This document shows, piece by piece, positions 8,245 to 18,117 of a stretch of 64,000 nucleotides of DNA; position 1 is the stretch's first letter; every line of letters begins with the position of its first letter. The position numbers and the translations under genes are program-made. Origin of the DNA: Pseudomonadota bacterium (GTDB lineage Bacteria; Desulfobacterota; Desulfovibrionia; Desulfovibrionales; Desulfovibrionaceae); contig JAEWCY010000216.1 in NCBI GenBank assembly GCA_023390395.1, positions 6,079 through 70,078 of the forward strand, read 5' to 3'. Under the pieces are notes generated by a model. The model was not told the origin of the DNA. It made no database searches and saw nothing but the letters and a program-made list of their open reading frames with translations.

Positions 8245-9525
8245 TCAAGCGGCGGCCTTGCGCCACCGAGGGGCCTCTTCCTTGATCGGCAGGTTCACCA
8301 GGGCGGCCATGCTCGCCAGGGCGACGTCCACCCACCAGACCCAGAACAGGTTCCCCGCGGTCTCCATGGCCACGCCGCCCAGCCAGGCCCCGAAAAAGCC
8401 GCCGATCTGGTGCGTGAAGAAGGTCAGCCCGAACAAGGTCGCCACATAGCGCTGGCCGAACAGCTTTCCCACGATGCCGGCCGTCGGGGGCACGGTCGCG
8501 AGCCAGGTAAAGCCCGTGGCTGCGGAAAAAACATAGAAAGCCAGCTCGGACTTCGAGGAAAAGATGAACAGCATGATCATCACGGCCCGGGCGGCGTACG
8601 TGACGGCCAGCACGTTCTTCATGCGGTAATACTTGCCGAGGATGCCGGCGCCGATGCAGCCGGCGATATTGCACAGGCCGATCAGGGAAATGCTGGCCGC
8701 GGACACTGCGGCGGTGTGCCCGCAGGCGGTCACCTCGCCGGGAAGGTGCGTGACGAGAAAGGCCACGTGAAAACCACAGGTGAAAAATCCGGCATTGAGA
8801 AAAAGGAAACTCGGGTCGCGCAGGGCGGTGCGGATTTGCTCCCTGAGTCCCTCGCGCGCCAGCGGCGTTTCCGGCCTGAACGCGTCCGGATGGCGTTCGG
8901 ACCTGGGCACGGGCGGATTGCGCCGGCAAAGCGCCCAGGCCGGGTAGACGGCCGCCAGCGCGACGGCGGCCAGGACCGCCAGGCTGGTGGAGTAACCGCG
9001 CAGTTGGATGCAAAACTGGACGACGGGAGCGAAGACGAACTGCCCCAGCGATCCGCCCGAGTTGATGATGCCGCTGGCCACCGAGCGCTTGTCCGGGGGG
9101 ATGCGGCCGCCCACGATCCCGATGAGGATGGCGAAGCTGCCGGCCGCGATCCCGGCCGGGGAAAAGAGCCCCTGGGCCAGGATGAGGATCCAGACGTCGT
9201 CCGAGGCCATGGTCAGGAACTGGCCGGCCGCGATGCAAAGCGCCCCCACGGCCAGAGCGGCGAACGCGTGGCCCTTGTCCACCCAGGCCCCGAAAAGCGG
9301 CTGGAACAGGCCCCAGGATATCTGCCCTATGGCCAGCGCCGTGCTCACCTCGGCGATGGTCAGGCCCTTGTCCATGATGATCGGATGGACGAACAGGCCC
9401 ACGGTCAGGCGCACGCCGTACGCGACCATGAGGATGAAGCCCGCGAGAAAAACGCTCGTCCACATGCCGTACGCGGGAAGGGACAGGCCGGGCGCAGCCG
9501 CGCGGGCTCCGGATGCATCAGACAT
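8245..9525 (-). CDS. MFS transporter, monocarboxylate/OFA-like
   Basis: A 426-residue carrier with twelve predicted membrane helices in two halves separated by a hydrophilic loop near residues 195-235 (ERHPDAFRPE). The N-terminal half has an MFS signature-like GAWVDKG loop. It resembles oxalate/formate- and monocarboxylate-type MFS carriers. The frame is open further upstream, but the ATG at 9525 is preceded by GAGG and opens with a hydrophilic tail before helix 1, so it is the likely start. It follows the TRAP genes on the same strand with a hairpin between, so it is probably the last gene of that operon and could export a product or import a related acid. Confidence 0.85.
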   Translation of the reverse strand: MSDASGARAAAPGLSLPAYGMWTSVFLAGFILMVAYGVRLTVGLFVHPIIMDKGLTIAEVSTALAIGQISWGLFQPLFGAWVDKGHAFAALAVGALCIAAGQFLTMASDDVWILILAQGLFSPAGIAAGSFAILIGIVGGRIPPDKRSVASGIINSGGSLGQFVFAPVVQFCIQLRGYSTSLAVLAAVALAAVYPAWALCRRNPPVPRSERHPDAFRPETPLAREGLREQIRTALRDPSFLFLNAGFFTCGFHVAFLVTHLPGEVTACGHTAAVSAASISLIGLCNIAGCIGAGILGKYYRMKNVLAVTYAARAVMIMLFIFSSKSELAFYVFSAATGFTWLATVPPTAGIVGKLFGQRYVATLFGLTFFTHQIGGFFGAWLGGVAMETAGNLFWVWWVDVALASMAALVNLPIKEEAPRWRKAAA

Positions 9526-9588
9526 ACTCGCCTCGCAGTCTTGAGGGGGGAATTCCGCCGGGCGTGAATTCCGGCCCATTGCACGACG

Positions 9589-9624
9589 AAGGCCGGGAAA
9601 AGGCTGTCGCCTTTCCCCGGCCTT
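9589..9624 (-). promoter_or_regulatory. Strong hairpin between dctM and the MFS gene
   Basis: A 16-bp inverted repeat (AAGGCCGGGAAAAGGC and its near complement) has a 4-nt loop. It is not followed by a T-run on the minus strand. It may be an mRNA processing or stabilising hairpin, or a partial terminator that lowers MFS expression. Confidence 0.55.
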
Positions 9625-9681
9625 GCCAGCCCATATGCAAAACCGGGCTGCGCATTTTGCCATGTCAGGACTTGGGAACCG

Positions 9682-11004
9682 TCAGGGATGGGAACTGCTC
9701 ATCATGTGGTGCACGGGACCGAGAACAAGATCCGGCCAAATGCACATCACAAGGACGGTGATCATGAGGATGAACAGGAACGGCGCCGCCCCCTTGTAGA
9801 TGTTCATCACCGATATGTGCTGGCAGACGCCGCGCACCACGAACACGTTGAGGTCGACCGGGGGAGAAATGCCGGCCAGCACCATCATGACCGTCACGAA
9901 CACGCCGAACCAGACCGGGTTGACGCCGTACTGCTGGGTGATGGGGAACATGAAGGGCATGGTCAGGACCAGGATGGACGTGGACTCCAGGATGCAGCCC
10001 AGGATCAGGAAAAGAATGAACATCAAGAAAATAAGCATGTTGTAAGACATATTCATGCCGACGAACGAATTGACCATATGGTGCGTGGTGCCCGTGGTGA
10101 CCATGAAGCGCGCCATCAGCCAGCCGCCGATGAACAGGAAGAAGATGGCCGCGCTCATCTTGGCCCCCTCCCGGAAGGCCGGGACGAGCAGTTTTTTGGT
10201 CAGACGCCCCATGCAGGCCGCGATGATGATGACGCCCACCACGCCCATGGCGGCAGCCTCGGTGGGAGTGGCCAGGCCGCCGTAGATGCCGCCCACGACG
10301 ATGGCGAAGGTCACCATGATGGGAATGGCGGCGGGCAGGCACTGGAAGCGTTCCTTCCAGGTGCAGCTGGGCTGCTTCGGCCCCAGGGCCGGGGTGATGC
10401 AGCAGCGGACGATGCAGTACAGGGCGAACAGGGCCGTGGTGAGCAGACCGGGGCCGAGGATGGCGATGAACATCTCGCCCGCCGACTGGTCCGTGAGCAC
10501 CGCGTAGATGATCACGAACACGCTGGGCGGAATGATGGCCGCCAGGCCGCCCGAGGCGGCAATGGCGCCCGCGGCCAGTTTCTGGTCGTAACCGGCTTTT
10601 TCCAGCTCCGGGATGACGGTCGAGGCCATGGTGGCGGAAGCCGCCGCCGTGGAACCGGTCACCGCGCCGAAGCAGGCCGCGGCGAAGATGCCCGCGGCGG
10701 TCAGGCCGCCGGGCAGAAAGCCTATCCATCGCCGGAAGGCCACGAAGAGGTCGCCGACAATGCCGGTATGGTAGGCTATGGACCCCATGAAGATGAACAA
10801 CGGGATACTCATCAGGGAAAAGTTGCTCGCCTGTTCCCAGGCCACGAACATGGTCTGGGTCGAGGCATTGACGACTCCCAATGTGAAGCAAAGCCCGATG
10901 CTGGCCACGGCGCACATGGCGTAGGCCATGGGCATGCCCGCTACGGATAGGGCGAGCATCACGACGATGCCGGCATATCCCAGCATGACTGGATCGAAAT
11001 GCAT
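9682..11004 (-). CDS. dctM: TRAP transporter large permease DctM
   Basis: A 440-residue inner-membrane protein with about 12 hydrophobic segments, the size usual for DctM. Typical DctM stretches include GSTAAASATMASTVIPEL, the PPS motif in GLAAIIPPSVFVIIYAVLT, and LATPTEAAAMGVVG. It forms the Na+-driven channel of a tripartite ATP-independent transporter with DctQ and DctP. The start ATG at 11004 has GGAGG upstream and overlaps the dctQ stop by one base (TAATG), so translation is probably coupled; a longer open frame to 11202 lies within dctQ and is not used. Confidence 0.95.
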   Translation of the reverse strand: MHFDPVMLGYAGIVVMLALSVAGMPMAYAMCAVASIGLCFTLGVVNASTQTMFVAWEQASNFSLMSIPLFIFMGSIAYHTGIVGDLFVAFRRWIGFLPGGLTAAGIFAAACFGAVTGSTAAASATMASTVIPELEKAGYDQKLAAGAIAASGGLAAIIPPSVFVIIYAVLTDQSAGEMFIAILGPGLLTTALFALYCIVRCCITPALGPKQPSCTWKERFQCLPAAIPIMVTFAIVVGGIYGGLATPTEAAAMGVVGVIIIAACMGRLTKKLLVPAFREGAKMSAAIFFLFIGGWLMARFMVTTGTTHHMVNSFVGMNMSYNMLIFLMFILFLILGCILESTSILVLTMPFMFPITQQYGVNPVWFGVFVTVMMVLAGISPPVDLNVFVVRGVCQHISVMNIYKGAAPFLFILMITVLVMCIWPDLVLGPVHHMMSSSHP

Positions 11005-11630
11005 TACTTTCTTCCTCCGTTGCGAAGTTGCTGATACGCACGAACGGCATTGGCGAGCAGGGCCAGCGTCAGTATGAGAAAGCCGAACGTCATGATCACG
11101 CGCATGGGCCAGAAGGGATAACGGAAGTCGGTTCCGCTTTCCTTCAAAACGATGGAGGTGGGAATCTCGAAGGAGCTGCGAACGGTCGCTGCCAGCATCC
11201 ACAAGAAAGCAACGGACCTGGTCACCATGTCGCAGATCAGCTTCTTTTTAGTCGAATAATTCGCATAGAGAATGTCGAGCAGGATATGATCGTTGTCCAA
11301 TTCCACCCGGGGAACGGCAAGAAAGATGCCGCCGATGAGGAACAAACCGCTGCCTTCGATGGCCCAGGACAGGGGCGTTCCGAAGAAGTTGCGACCAATG
11401 ACGTCCGTGCAGATGACCACCAGAATGGCGGGATAGAGCACATACATGCTGCCCATGAGGCAGAGGTCGGTCACTTTGTCCAGGACCTTCATCCAGCCGA
11501 CTTTGGGCAGGTCTTCGGCGCCCTCTTTTACGGGAACGCAAGGACCGCATTTCCCCGCCACATCGATGTCATCGACCGCCAGCTCGGCCCACCCGGCTCC
11601 ACCGCTGGGTTCCGTGTCATCTTTCAACAT
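11004..11630 (-). CDS. dctQ: TRAP transporter small permease DctQ
   Basis: A 208-residue protein with four predicted membrane helices after an unusually long hydrophilic N-terminus of about 60 residues. The DctQ signature region is seen in VVICTDVIGRNFFGTPLSWAIEG. It joins DctM in the membrane part of the TRAP transporter. The ATG at 11630 has GGAG 6 nt upstream; an earlier in-frame start at 11696 lacks this. It lies between dctP and dctM in the usual P-Q-M order. Confidence 0.93.
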   Translation of the reverse strand: MLKDDTEPSGGAGWAELAVDDIDVAGKCGPCVPVKEGAEDLPKVGWMKVLDKVTDLCLMGSMYVLYPAILVVICTDVIGRNFFGTPLSWAIEGSGLFLIGGIFLAVPRVELDNDHILLDILYANYSTKKKLICDMVTRSVAFLWMLAATVRSSFEIPTSIVLKESGTDFRYPFWPMRVIMTFGFLILTLALLANAVRAYQQLRNGGRK

Positions 11631-11722
11631 AGGAAACTCCTTGTCGGTGCGGAAATCCCCTGCGGACTCCGGAACCGCGATTCCGGAGTCCGGCATGGGG
11701 AACTGCAGTGCGAACGGTGTGT

Positions 11723-13021
11723 TTAAAAGCCGTCAATGATGCCATGGACCATGTTCTTCGGGTCCTCGACGTATTCCCGGATCTGCCGGATGGTCATGGC
11801 GTTGAACTTGGCGGCGCATGCCCGGAAGTCCTTGGCGAACTCCTTGGCCGGCAAGCCCTTCTTCTCGTTTTCGGAAATGAATTTGTCCCAGATGGTGTCG
11901 CCGACCTCGACCCAGCGCTTCTTTTCCTCGGGGTCAAGGGTGATGATCTCGACGCCCGCCTCCTTGAGGCCCTTGAGGCCGCGGTCCTCCAGCTTGGTGT
12001 AGCCTTCCGACATATGGTTGCCGGCCAGCCGGCAATTGAAATACAGTTCCTTCTGCATTTCCGGGGAAAGGCTGGCGAACGTCTTCCTGTTGATGCCGTA
12101 GCTGATGGCGGTGTTGGACATGCCGGTGACTGTGACGTACTTGGCGACTTCGTGGAAACGCCAGGGGATCATGCTGCCGACCGCCCAGGCCACGCCGTCG
12201 ACGACGCCGCGCTGCAGGCCGATGAAGACGTCCGGGGTGGGGATGGCCACAGGCGTCGCGCCCAGGCCGATCAAGGTGTTGCGCATGACTTCGCCGCCAA
12301 AGCCCATGATCCGCTTGCCCTTGAGGTCTTCCATCTTGCGGATGGGCGTGGTGCAGATGAGCCCCTGCACGTCGAAGTGGGGGATCCAGCCGAGATGGAC
12401 CTGCTGGGCCTCGACTTCCTTTTTGAAGTACTTGGGGTACATCTCCTCCATGATCTGGGTGGCCACGACCACGCTGTTGGAGAGGAAGGGCAGGCCGTCG
12501 GCCATGAACAGGTTGAAAGCGCCCTGGTTATGGATGTGGTAGATCTGCGTGATGTCCACGAGGCCGGCGCGCAGCGATTTCCAACCGTCGACGAGGCTGT
12601 GCAGGGACTGGCCGAAATACCGGTCGAATTTCACCCGGCCGCCGAATTTGTATTCCAGGAAGCTGAAGGTCTCCCAGTGGATGCCGTGGCCGATGTCGCC
12701 GCTGTTCGGGTAGTAGCAGGAGCACTTGAGCGTGAGGGCATCCTTTTGAAAATCTTCGGGCTTCATCTGCGCCTTGTCATTGGGCGTCAGCGGCCGGTCT
12801 TTGGCCTCCGCGCCGTAATAAATCCACCCGGTGTCGTTGTCCTTGATCAATTCCGGCGTTATCTGCGTAATATACGGAGCGTTTCCCGGCGAAACTTCAG
12901 CTGCGGAAGCAAAGCGCGGCATCATCGCCCCGCCCATGGAAAAAGCTGCAAGCGTGACGGCAGACCCCTTCAGGAACGTGCGTCGCGACATTGGGGAGTA
13001 GCCTTCATACATCCTTTTCAT
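11723..13021 (-). CDS. dctP: TRAP transporter substrate-binding protein DctP (Tat-exported)
   Basis: A 432-residue periplasmic solute receptor. It begins with a twin-arginine signal (MSRRTFLKGSAVTLAAF, from residue 11) and an ASA cleavage region near 40, so it is folded before export. The DctP core follows, with typical pieces such as RKMEDLKGKRIMGFGGEVM and DVFIGLQRGVVDGVAW. Substrates of the family are mostly organic acids bound through a conserved arginine; the one used here is unknown. GGAG precedes the ATG. It is the first gene of the dctPQM-MFS operon, with a sigma54 promoter about 930 bp upstream. Confidence 0.95.
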   Translation of the reverse strand: MKRMYEGYSPMSRRTFLKGSAVTLAAFSMGGAMMPRFASAAEVSPGNAPYITQITPELIKDNDTGWIYYGAEAKDRPLTPNDKAQMKPEDFQKDALTLKCSCYYPNSGDIGHGIHWETFSFLEYKFGGRVKFDRYFGQSLHSLVDGWKSLRAGLVDITQIYHIHNQGAFNLFMADGLPFLSNSVVVATQIMEEMYPKYFKKEVEAQQVHLGWIPHFDVQGLICTTPIRKMEDLKGKRIMGFGGEVMRNTLIGLGATPVAIPTPDVFIGLQRGVVDGVAWAVGSMIPWRFHEVAKYVTVTGMSNTAISYGINRKTFASLSPEMQKELYFNCRLAGNHMSEGYTKLEDRGLKGLKEAGVEIITLDPEEKKRWVEVGDTIWDKFISENEKKGLPAKEFAKDFRACAAKFNAMTIRQIREYVEDPKNMVHGIIDGF

Positions 13022-13954
13022 GTTGTCTCCGTTCTGCTTTGTACAATATCGCAGTGAGAATCGTCAGCATACCGTCAATCGTTTCCGTTCTGCTCAGGGC
13101 AGACGAAATGATCTCAGACAGTATCTGATGGAAAACTCGGTCGCCGAAACGCTCTCCGGCGACGCCACTGATTGTCCATTGTTCTGTATGACGACAAATT
13201 CCCTCCTTTTGTTTCGAAGAAAATGCCGCGGCATTCTCTCCAGATGGTGATTCATAGTTTCTTCGGGCAATGGTTGCCTGGAAACTCCGTCGGGGAACGC
13301 CTGTCTCCTGGGGACGCCTGCGGACGTCCCGTGCCTCTGCCCCTCCGGACCGGGGCAGCCTCGAAGCCATCCCGTTCGCACCGGCCGCTCCAGCGAAACC
13401 GTGCCGCGCAAATCTCGAGGCCAGCCGGCGCATCTGCATGGCCGCATCCGTGTTCCGGCCGGCTGCGGCCCTGCTCGCGCAACCGCAAGACCTGACTCCC
13501 TGGCTCTGGCATGGGCGGCATTCCCGACACACTGACCGCCGATTTGCCCATCTGCTCCAGAGCGACCGATGGTGCTCCAAGGGCTCTGGATCGGGCAGGA
13601 CTCTTCAAAAATCTCATTTTACGAAAATTCCCTGCTGCTCAGCCTCGCTGTCCGACAGCGACGGAAAAACAGATTCAAGAAACTATTTTACGATCCAGTT
13701 TGCACATGCCAGACATGCGCTGCATACATCAAAGCGTCTCCATAGGCTTTTGCGAAACTATTTCGTCATGCGAAAACACGCCATCCAACGGCGGTTTCAG
13801 TCTCGTGGAAGCGTCTGCGCTCGACCGTCCTTTTACATTTCGGTCGAACCGCTCCCATCTGCTTCGCAATGGGCGAGCGGTCCCTCCGGCATAAAATCCA
13901 GAAACATCTTGTTCTAAAAATCACAAATAAGAATGCATTTGATACTGTTCACAA

Positions 13955-13970
13955 AGCAATGTTTGTACCA
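13955..13970 (-). promoter_or_regulatory. Sigma54 (-24/-12) promoter of the TRAP operon
   Basis: On the minus strand the sequence is TGGTACAAACATTGCT, matching 10 of 12 fixed consensus positions, with GG (13968-13969) and GC (13956-13957) 10 nt apart. The expected start near 13944 gives a leader of about 920 nt before dctP, which is unusually long. Confidence 0.7.
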
Positions 13971-14123
13971 TGCAGGTCAATCTCTCAATGTGCTGATTTA
14001 TCAGTATAAATCAGAATCCCTGTAGCGCGGTCGCGGCCTTTCATAGTGTTCGCGTTTGGGTACAACCCGGTTGCTTTGCTGTGTAATATATTGAATTGAT
14101 TTATTAAAAGCAACAATCACTCT

Positions 14124-14145
14124 GGTGTACCGAAAGGAGTACACC
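14124..14145. promoter_or_regulatory. Inverted repeat GGTGTAC-N8-GTACACC, candidate activator site
   Basis: A perfect 7-bp dyad with an 8-nt spacer (CGAAAGGA), centred about 165 bp upstream of the sigma54 promoter at 13955-13970. Its left arm contains the GTGTACCGA motif shared with the two other sigma54 promoter regions. Dyads of this size suit a Fis-type dimer, so it is the best candidate for the full operator of the local activator. Confidence 0.6.
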
Positions 14146-14348
14146 GGCATACCAGAAAATCCGAACACAACAAAATACATGCGCCGAGATGTTGCTTAAA
14201 CGGAAAGACTTCTGTCGATGGAACAGACGGGTCGACGGCTCAGTTGAAAACGGCCAGCAACATGCCGCCGCCGGCCCTGACAGGTACGGCTGCGGGAAAA
14301 AGCCGGATGCTGCGTCAAATTTGCATCGCGTGCTGTCAGAGTAGAAAG

Positions 14349-14389
14349 AAGCGCCGACGCGGGAGGAGCGTCTTTCCGCGCCGGCGCTT
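14349..14389 (-). terminator. Terminator-like hairpin after the chemoreceptor gene
   Basis: A 14-bp stem (one G-U pair) with a 13-nt loop ends about 25 bp after the chemoreceptor stop. On the minus strand it is followed by CTTTCT, a modest T-rich tail. Confidence 0.6.
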
Positions 14390-14413
14390 TGGGCAGGTGG
14401 GCATTGCCCCAGG

Positions 14414-16741
14414 TCAGGAGAGGGCGGGTTGGGCTGCGTTTCCCCGAATGCCGGCCACCAGCGCATTGAGGCTTCGCGCCTGGCCGGCCAAGCTGGCGAC
14501 CGCGTCCGAGGACTGGGCCATGGCATTGGCCGTTTCCGAGGCGATGCGGCTGATGGATTCCACGGCGCGGGTGATTTCCTCCGAAGTGGAGGATTGTTCT
14601 TCGGAGGCGGTGGCGATGGCCCGGACTTGGTCCCCGGCGGCTTCGACCACGGCGACGATCTCGCTCAGGGCCGACCCCGAGTCCTCGGCCAGGTGCGTGG
14701 CTTCGGCCACGGCTTCCACCGCCAGATCCACCATGTCCACGGTGTCGGTGGTGCCGCTTTGGATGCCGGTGATGGCCTCGCCGACCTCCTTGGTGGCGTT
14801 CATGGTTTTTTCGGCGAGCTTTCGCACCTCGTCGGCGACCACGGCGAAGCCGCGGCCGGCATCGCCGGCCCGGGCCGCTTCGATGGCGGCGTTTAAGGCC
14901 AACAGGTTCGTCTGGTCGGCGATGTCGCTTATGACGTTGAGCACGCTGCCGATGCCTCGGGCGCGCTCGCCCAGGTCGCGGATGGAGGTCCGGAGCTGGC
15001 CGGCGGCCTGGCGCACCGAGTCCACGGAGGTCATGACCCGGCTGACGAGCTGCTCGCCCTCCCGGGCCTTCTTCCTGGCCATGTCGGCGTTTTTGGCGGT
15101 TTCGGCGGCATTCCTGGCCACCTCCAGAATGGTGGCGTTCATCTGCTCCACGGCGCATACCGTATCCTGCACGCGGCTGCTTTGCTCCTGGGCTCCCTGG
15201 TTGGCCTGTTCGATCTGGGCCGAGAGCTGCTGCGCCGCGGCGGCCATATTGTCCGACGCGGCGGAGGCCTTCCGGGCCGTGTCCAGCATGAGGGTGTTCT
15301 GGGATGCGATCTGCTGCTGCTGGGTTCGGACCTCGGTTTGGTCGCTCCAAAAGGCGATGGTGCCGAGCAGGTTGCCGTCCATATCATAGAACGGCGTGGT
15401 GATGATGACGACTTCCAGGGTTTTGCCCGAAGGAGCGACATGGGTGCGCTCGGCCGTGATCATGTGCCGCTCTTGCAGGGCCTTCTCGGAATTGGTCGCC
15501 CGGTCGGCGTCTCCATAGTAAAAGCTCCCGGCCGACTGGCCCACGTAGCTTTCGGGCGGTCCGGGCTTCTCGATCAGGTCGCACATGGGCTGGTTGACCC
15601 AGGACATCTTGCAGTCGGGCCCGATGATCGCGCAAGGGGTGGGGATGCCGTTGACCACGCCCTGCGCGAAGCCGAGCCGCGTCTTGAGTTCCCCGACCAT
15701 GCGCCTGAGGTTGTCCGCCAGCATGGCCAGTTCGAACCGGAACCGTCCTGTCAGGGTCACGTTGAAGTCGCCCGTGGCCACATGGGAAGTGAAGGCGTCG
15801 ATGGTGCGCAGGGGGCCGAAGACCAGCCGTCGGTTGGCCACGGTGATCACGGCCACCACCGCCGCCGCCACGAGGGCGCCCAGGCCGAGAAGCACCGTGC
15901 GCTGGCGCGTCGCCCCGGCCATGAGTTCGTCCTCGTATTCGGACATGCATACGAGCCAGCCCGTGGCCGGAACCTGGGCCACGGCCATCTGCTTGACCTC
16001 GCCGCCGAGCGTGTAGCGCACGAGGCCCTTGGGCAGCTTCAAGGCCTGGCGCACATAGTCCTGGTCCGTGGTGTCGCGCAGCAGCTGGTCCTTGTTCATG
16101 GCGTGGGCGATGGAGACGCCGGCCTCGTCGAGCATGAAGGCGTACCCCCGCTTCCCGAACCGGATGGGATCGATGTATTCCTTGGTGATGGCCTCCCACA
16201 TGGTCGAAACGGCCACGCCGCCAAGGACTTTGCCGTCCGGGCCGAGCACGGCGCTCGAGGCGACGAAGATCATGTCCGAGGTGTTCTTGTCGCGCAGGAT
16301 GGAACGGCTGACATAGGTTTTTCGGCCGGAGAGGATCGCCTTGCAGTATTCCTGGTCGGCGTAGCTCTTGGTCACCCCGCCCTGTCGGCTGCGGGCGACC
16401 ACGAGGTTGCCCTTGGTGTCGAAGAAAAAGATCGAGAGCAGCTCCGGAGAGACTTCCAGGGCGCTCTCGATGATGGCCCCCACGTCGCTCGGTTCGCTGC
16501 GCAGGGCCGCAATGGTGGCCGGTTGGGTGGCCAGGTTGGCGGCCGTGCGCTCGGCGTTCTCGACAAAAAGGCCGAGCACCTTGGTGGTGATGTTCGCCGT
16601 CTGGGTGAGGGATTCCTCCTGCAAAGCCTTGGTGTTGTCGTAGGTGGAGGCCGAGACGTAGGCGATGAGCGCGCCGATGCCCGCTACAACCGACAAGACG
16701 ACGAAAAGGGTGATGACTCCGTTGATGCCGCACTTCCGCAT
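14414..16741 (-). CDS. Methyl-accepting chemotaxis protein (dCache - HAMP - PAS)
   Basis: A 775-residue chemoreceptor. The first transmembrane helix is at about 8-30, followed by a periplasmic double-Cache-like ligand domain to about 275. A second helix (about 280-305), a HAMP-like linker, a cytoplasmic PAS domain (about 365-475) and the signalling coiled coil follow. The signalling hairpin tip is clear: [35 protein letters not shown]. The C-terminus has no CheR-binding pentapeptide. It controls swimming through CheA/CheW. Its position between the TRAP operon and the enzyme genes suggests it senses the same compound, which is inference. Confidence 0.93.
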   Translation of the reverse strand: MRKCGINGVITLFVVLSVVAGIGALIAYVSASTYDNTKALQEESLTQTANITTKVLGLFVENAERTAANLATQPATIAALRSEPSDVGAIIESALEVSPELLSIFFFDTKGNLVVARSRQGGVTKSYADQEYCKAILSGRKTYVSRSILRDKNTSDMIFVASSAVLGPDGKVLGGVAVSTMWEAITKEYIDPIRFGKRGYAFMLDEAGVSIAHAMNKDQLLRDTTDQDYVRQALKLPKGLVRYTLGGEVKQMAVAQVPATGWLVCMSEYEDELMAGATRQRTVLLGLGALVAAAVVAVITVANRRLVFGPLRTIDAFTSHVATGDFNVTLTGRFRFELAMLADNLRRMVGELKTRLGFAQGVVNGIPTPCAIIGPDCKMSWVNQPMCDLIEKPGPPESYVGQSAGSFYYGDADRATNSEKALQERHMITAERTHVAPSGKTLEVVIITTPFYDMDGNLLGTIAFWSDQTEVRTQQQQIASQNTLMLDTARKASAASDNMAAAAQQLSAQIEQANQGAQEQSSRVQDTVCAVEQMNATILEVARNAAETAKNADMARKKAREGEQLVSRVMTSVDSVRQAAGQLRTSIRDLGERARGIGSVLNVISDIADQTNLLALNAAIEAARAGDAGRGFAVVADEVRKLAEKTMNATKEVGEAITGIQSGTTDTVDMVDLAVEAVAEATHLAEDSGSALSEIVAVVEAAGDQVRAIATASEEQSSTSEEITRAVESISRIASETANAMAQSSDAVASLAGQARSLNALVAGIRGNAAQPALS

Positions 16742-16901
16742 AACGCCCTCCTTATGTCGTGCTCAAGAAGCCTGCCGGAACGGATCAACAAGGATGCTGG
16801 AGCAATTAATTCTGTTTTTGTTAGATGCAGAAAAAGAATCCGTCCGACAGTCTCGCTTCGAAAAGTCCTGTCAGGCGAAGATTGTTTCGAAAACCTCGGA
16901 G

Positions 16902-17660
16902 CTAGTTCTGCTCATGAAAGGTGATGAGCGCACAGTTTTTACAGATGTCTGGCCCAGGGAATGTCTCTTCCTCATTGTTCAAGACGGTATCTACGAGACA
17001 ATTGACCGTCGATTCCAGATGCGTGGCTGGTATAAAGACGTTCACTTCGCCGCGCTCTGTCTTGCCCGAGTTGTAGCTTCCTTTGCAGCAGGGCGACAGA
17101 TTGAAGGTCTGTTCTTGGTGGCAATAGATGCTTCCGCCGCAAGCCGACGAACTTTCGCAGACCATTGGACGCAACGGATGGATCTTCATGGCTTTCATGT
17201 AGGCGACGGCAAGAGCGTGTGATTGCATGTTGTCGCAGTACAGGTGGATGACGTGTGGCGGAATGACGGCCTTTCCAAGAGGTCCGACGGAAATTGCCTT
17301 TATGGAATCGCGGGGGAGCCGCGGTTTGGAACTCAAGATCATTTTGGCTGCTTCAAAATCCGTATAGGCATCCATCAGGGAATGGATGTCGTCTTCTCCG
17401 ATGTCCTCCCACCCGAAACCGATCTTCGCAGAGCAGCATCCCAAACGTTTTTTTTCGGCGACGACCGTTTTGCCTTCCATCCTCGCGGAGATTTCCCACT
17501 GACAGAAGGTTAAAGGTTTCGCCGGCACGACATGGCGGGTCACTTGTTTGAAATAACTCACCTCCTCGTCGGTCGAAAAAAAAGTTACTGCAATCGGATA
17601 ATGGTACAGGCGAAGCCCTTGCATCAACACGTCTTCGATTTCGCGGTAGCTGAGGGACAT
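16902..17660 (-). CDS. DUF169 family cysteine-rich protein
   Basis: A 252-residue soluble protein of the DUF169 (COG2043) family, which has no established function. It is rich in cysteine: a CC pair near residue 75, a cluster CESSSACGGSIYC and SPCCKGS in the middle, and CKNC near the C-terminus. This suggests a metal or Fe-S site. The ATG has GGAG 5 nt upstream. It stands alone between the chemoreceptor and the DUF4125 gene, all on the minus strand. I found no convincing sigma54 promoter upstream; GGTTCAAC is repeated twice just before the gene. A role in the neighbouring radical-enzyme pathway is possible but unproven. Confidence 0.8.
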   Translation of the reverse strand: MSLSYREIEDVLMQGLRLYHYPIAVTFFSTDEEVSYFKQVTRHVVPAKPLTFCQWEISARMEGKTVVAEKKRLGCCSAKIGFGWEDIGEDDIHSLMDAYTDFEAAKMILSSKPRLPRDSIKAISVGPLGKAVIPPHVIHLYCDNMQSHALAVAYMKAMKIHPLRPMVCESSSACGGSIYCHQEQTFNLSPCCKGSYNSGKTERGEVNVFIPATHLESTVNCLVDTVLNNEEETFPGPDICKNCALITFHEQN

Positions 17661-18081
17661 GACGACTCCATGGTTCCGTATGGTTCAACGTTGGTTCAAC
17701 ACAGGACGGCTGTCTCCTGCCGTGCACAGGAGAGGAGAGTCAGGCATATGGATCGTTGCAATTGTGGCAAATCGTAAAATTTTAGGTAGATATAAGTGTA
17801 GGAATTAATCGGCATGATGGTGTTTCGTGAGATTTCAGCGATTGATGGAAATCAAGAATGCCTGTCCACGATGAATGGTCCGTTTCGAGTGGTATAAGGC
17901 CTCTTCAAGACGAGGCTCTGCTGCCATATGATATCCATGGACAAGTGCTGTCAAAGATACGTTTGGGGCAGTTCAAGATGGTGTTCGCAATCAAGAGGTC
18001 TTCAGTACTAGTGTTCATGCCGCAAGCTCTTCAAAGAAGGCATGGCAAAAAGTATACTGTAAGAGCAGGGAATCGAACACG
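17661..18081. other. AT-rich intergenic region upstream of the DUF169 gene
   Basis: No gene is visible. A tandem GGTTCAAC-GTT-GGTTCAAC lies at about 17682-17700 and may be a regulator site. The stretch is clearly less GC-rich than the surrounding genome. Confidence 0.5.
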
Positions 18082-18111
18082 CGGGCAGCCCGAAGACTTT
18101 CGGGCTGCCCG
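18082..18111 (-). terminator. Hairpin directly after the DUF4125 gene
   Basis: A 13-bp perfect stem (CGGGCAGCCCGAA) with a GACT loop begins 6 bp after the DUF4125 stop. The minus-strand sequence after it (CGTGTTCG) lacks a T-run, so it may terminate weakly or protect the 3' end. Confidence 0.55.
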
Positions 18112-18117
18112 TGGTCG

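Larger units (their letters stand above)
13022..14348. other. 1.3-kb regulatory intergenic region upstream of dctP
   Basis: No supportable gene. The right part is AT-rich and holds a sigma54 promoter (13955-13970), a GGGTACAACCC palindrome (14058-14068) and a 22-bp inverted repeat (14124-14145). The left 900 bp lie between that promoter and dctP. Open frames there have no recognisable domains. One frame running into the dctP start (stop at 13005) has a protein-like tail, but I cannot support a start. Confidence 0.6.

Noticed and set aside
13005..13580. 191-codon frame on the minus strand running into dctP
   Set aside because: The tail looks protein-like, but no supported start exists and the front half is low-complexity Arg/Ala; kept only as a note.
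13270..13917. 215-codon open frame on the + strand upstream of dctP
   Set aside because: No ribosome site, no known domain, biased composition, and it runs through the promoter leader.
17932..17947. -24/-12-like site upstream of the DUF169 gene
   Set aside because: Only about 8 of 12 fixed positions match, and it includes NdeI/NcoI-like palindromes by chance; no GTGTACC motif is near.
18066..18082. tRNA-like T-loop sequence (minus strand GTGTTCGATTCC)
   Set aside because: The flanking bases do not form a T-stem, there is no acceptor or anticodon arm, and the neighbouring stem is a simple hairpin after DUF4125.
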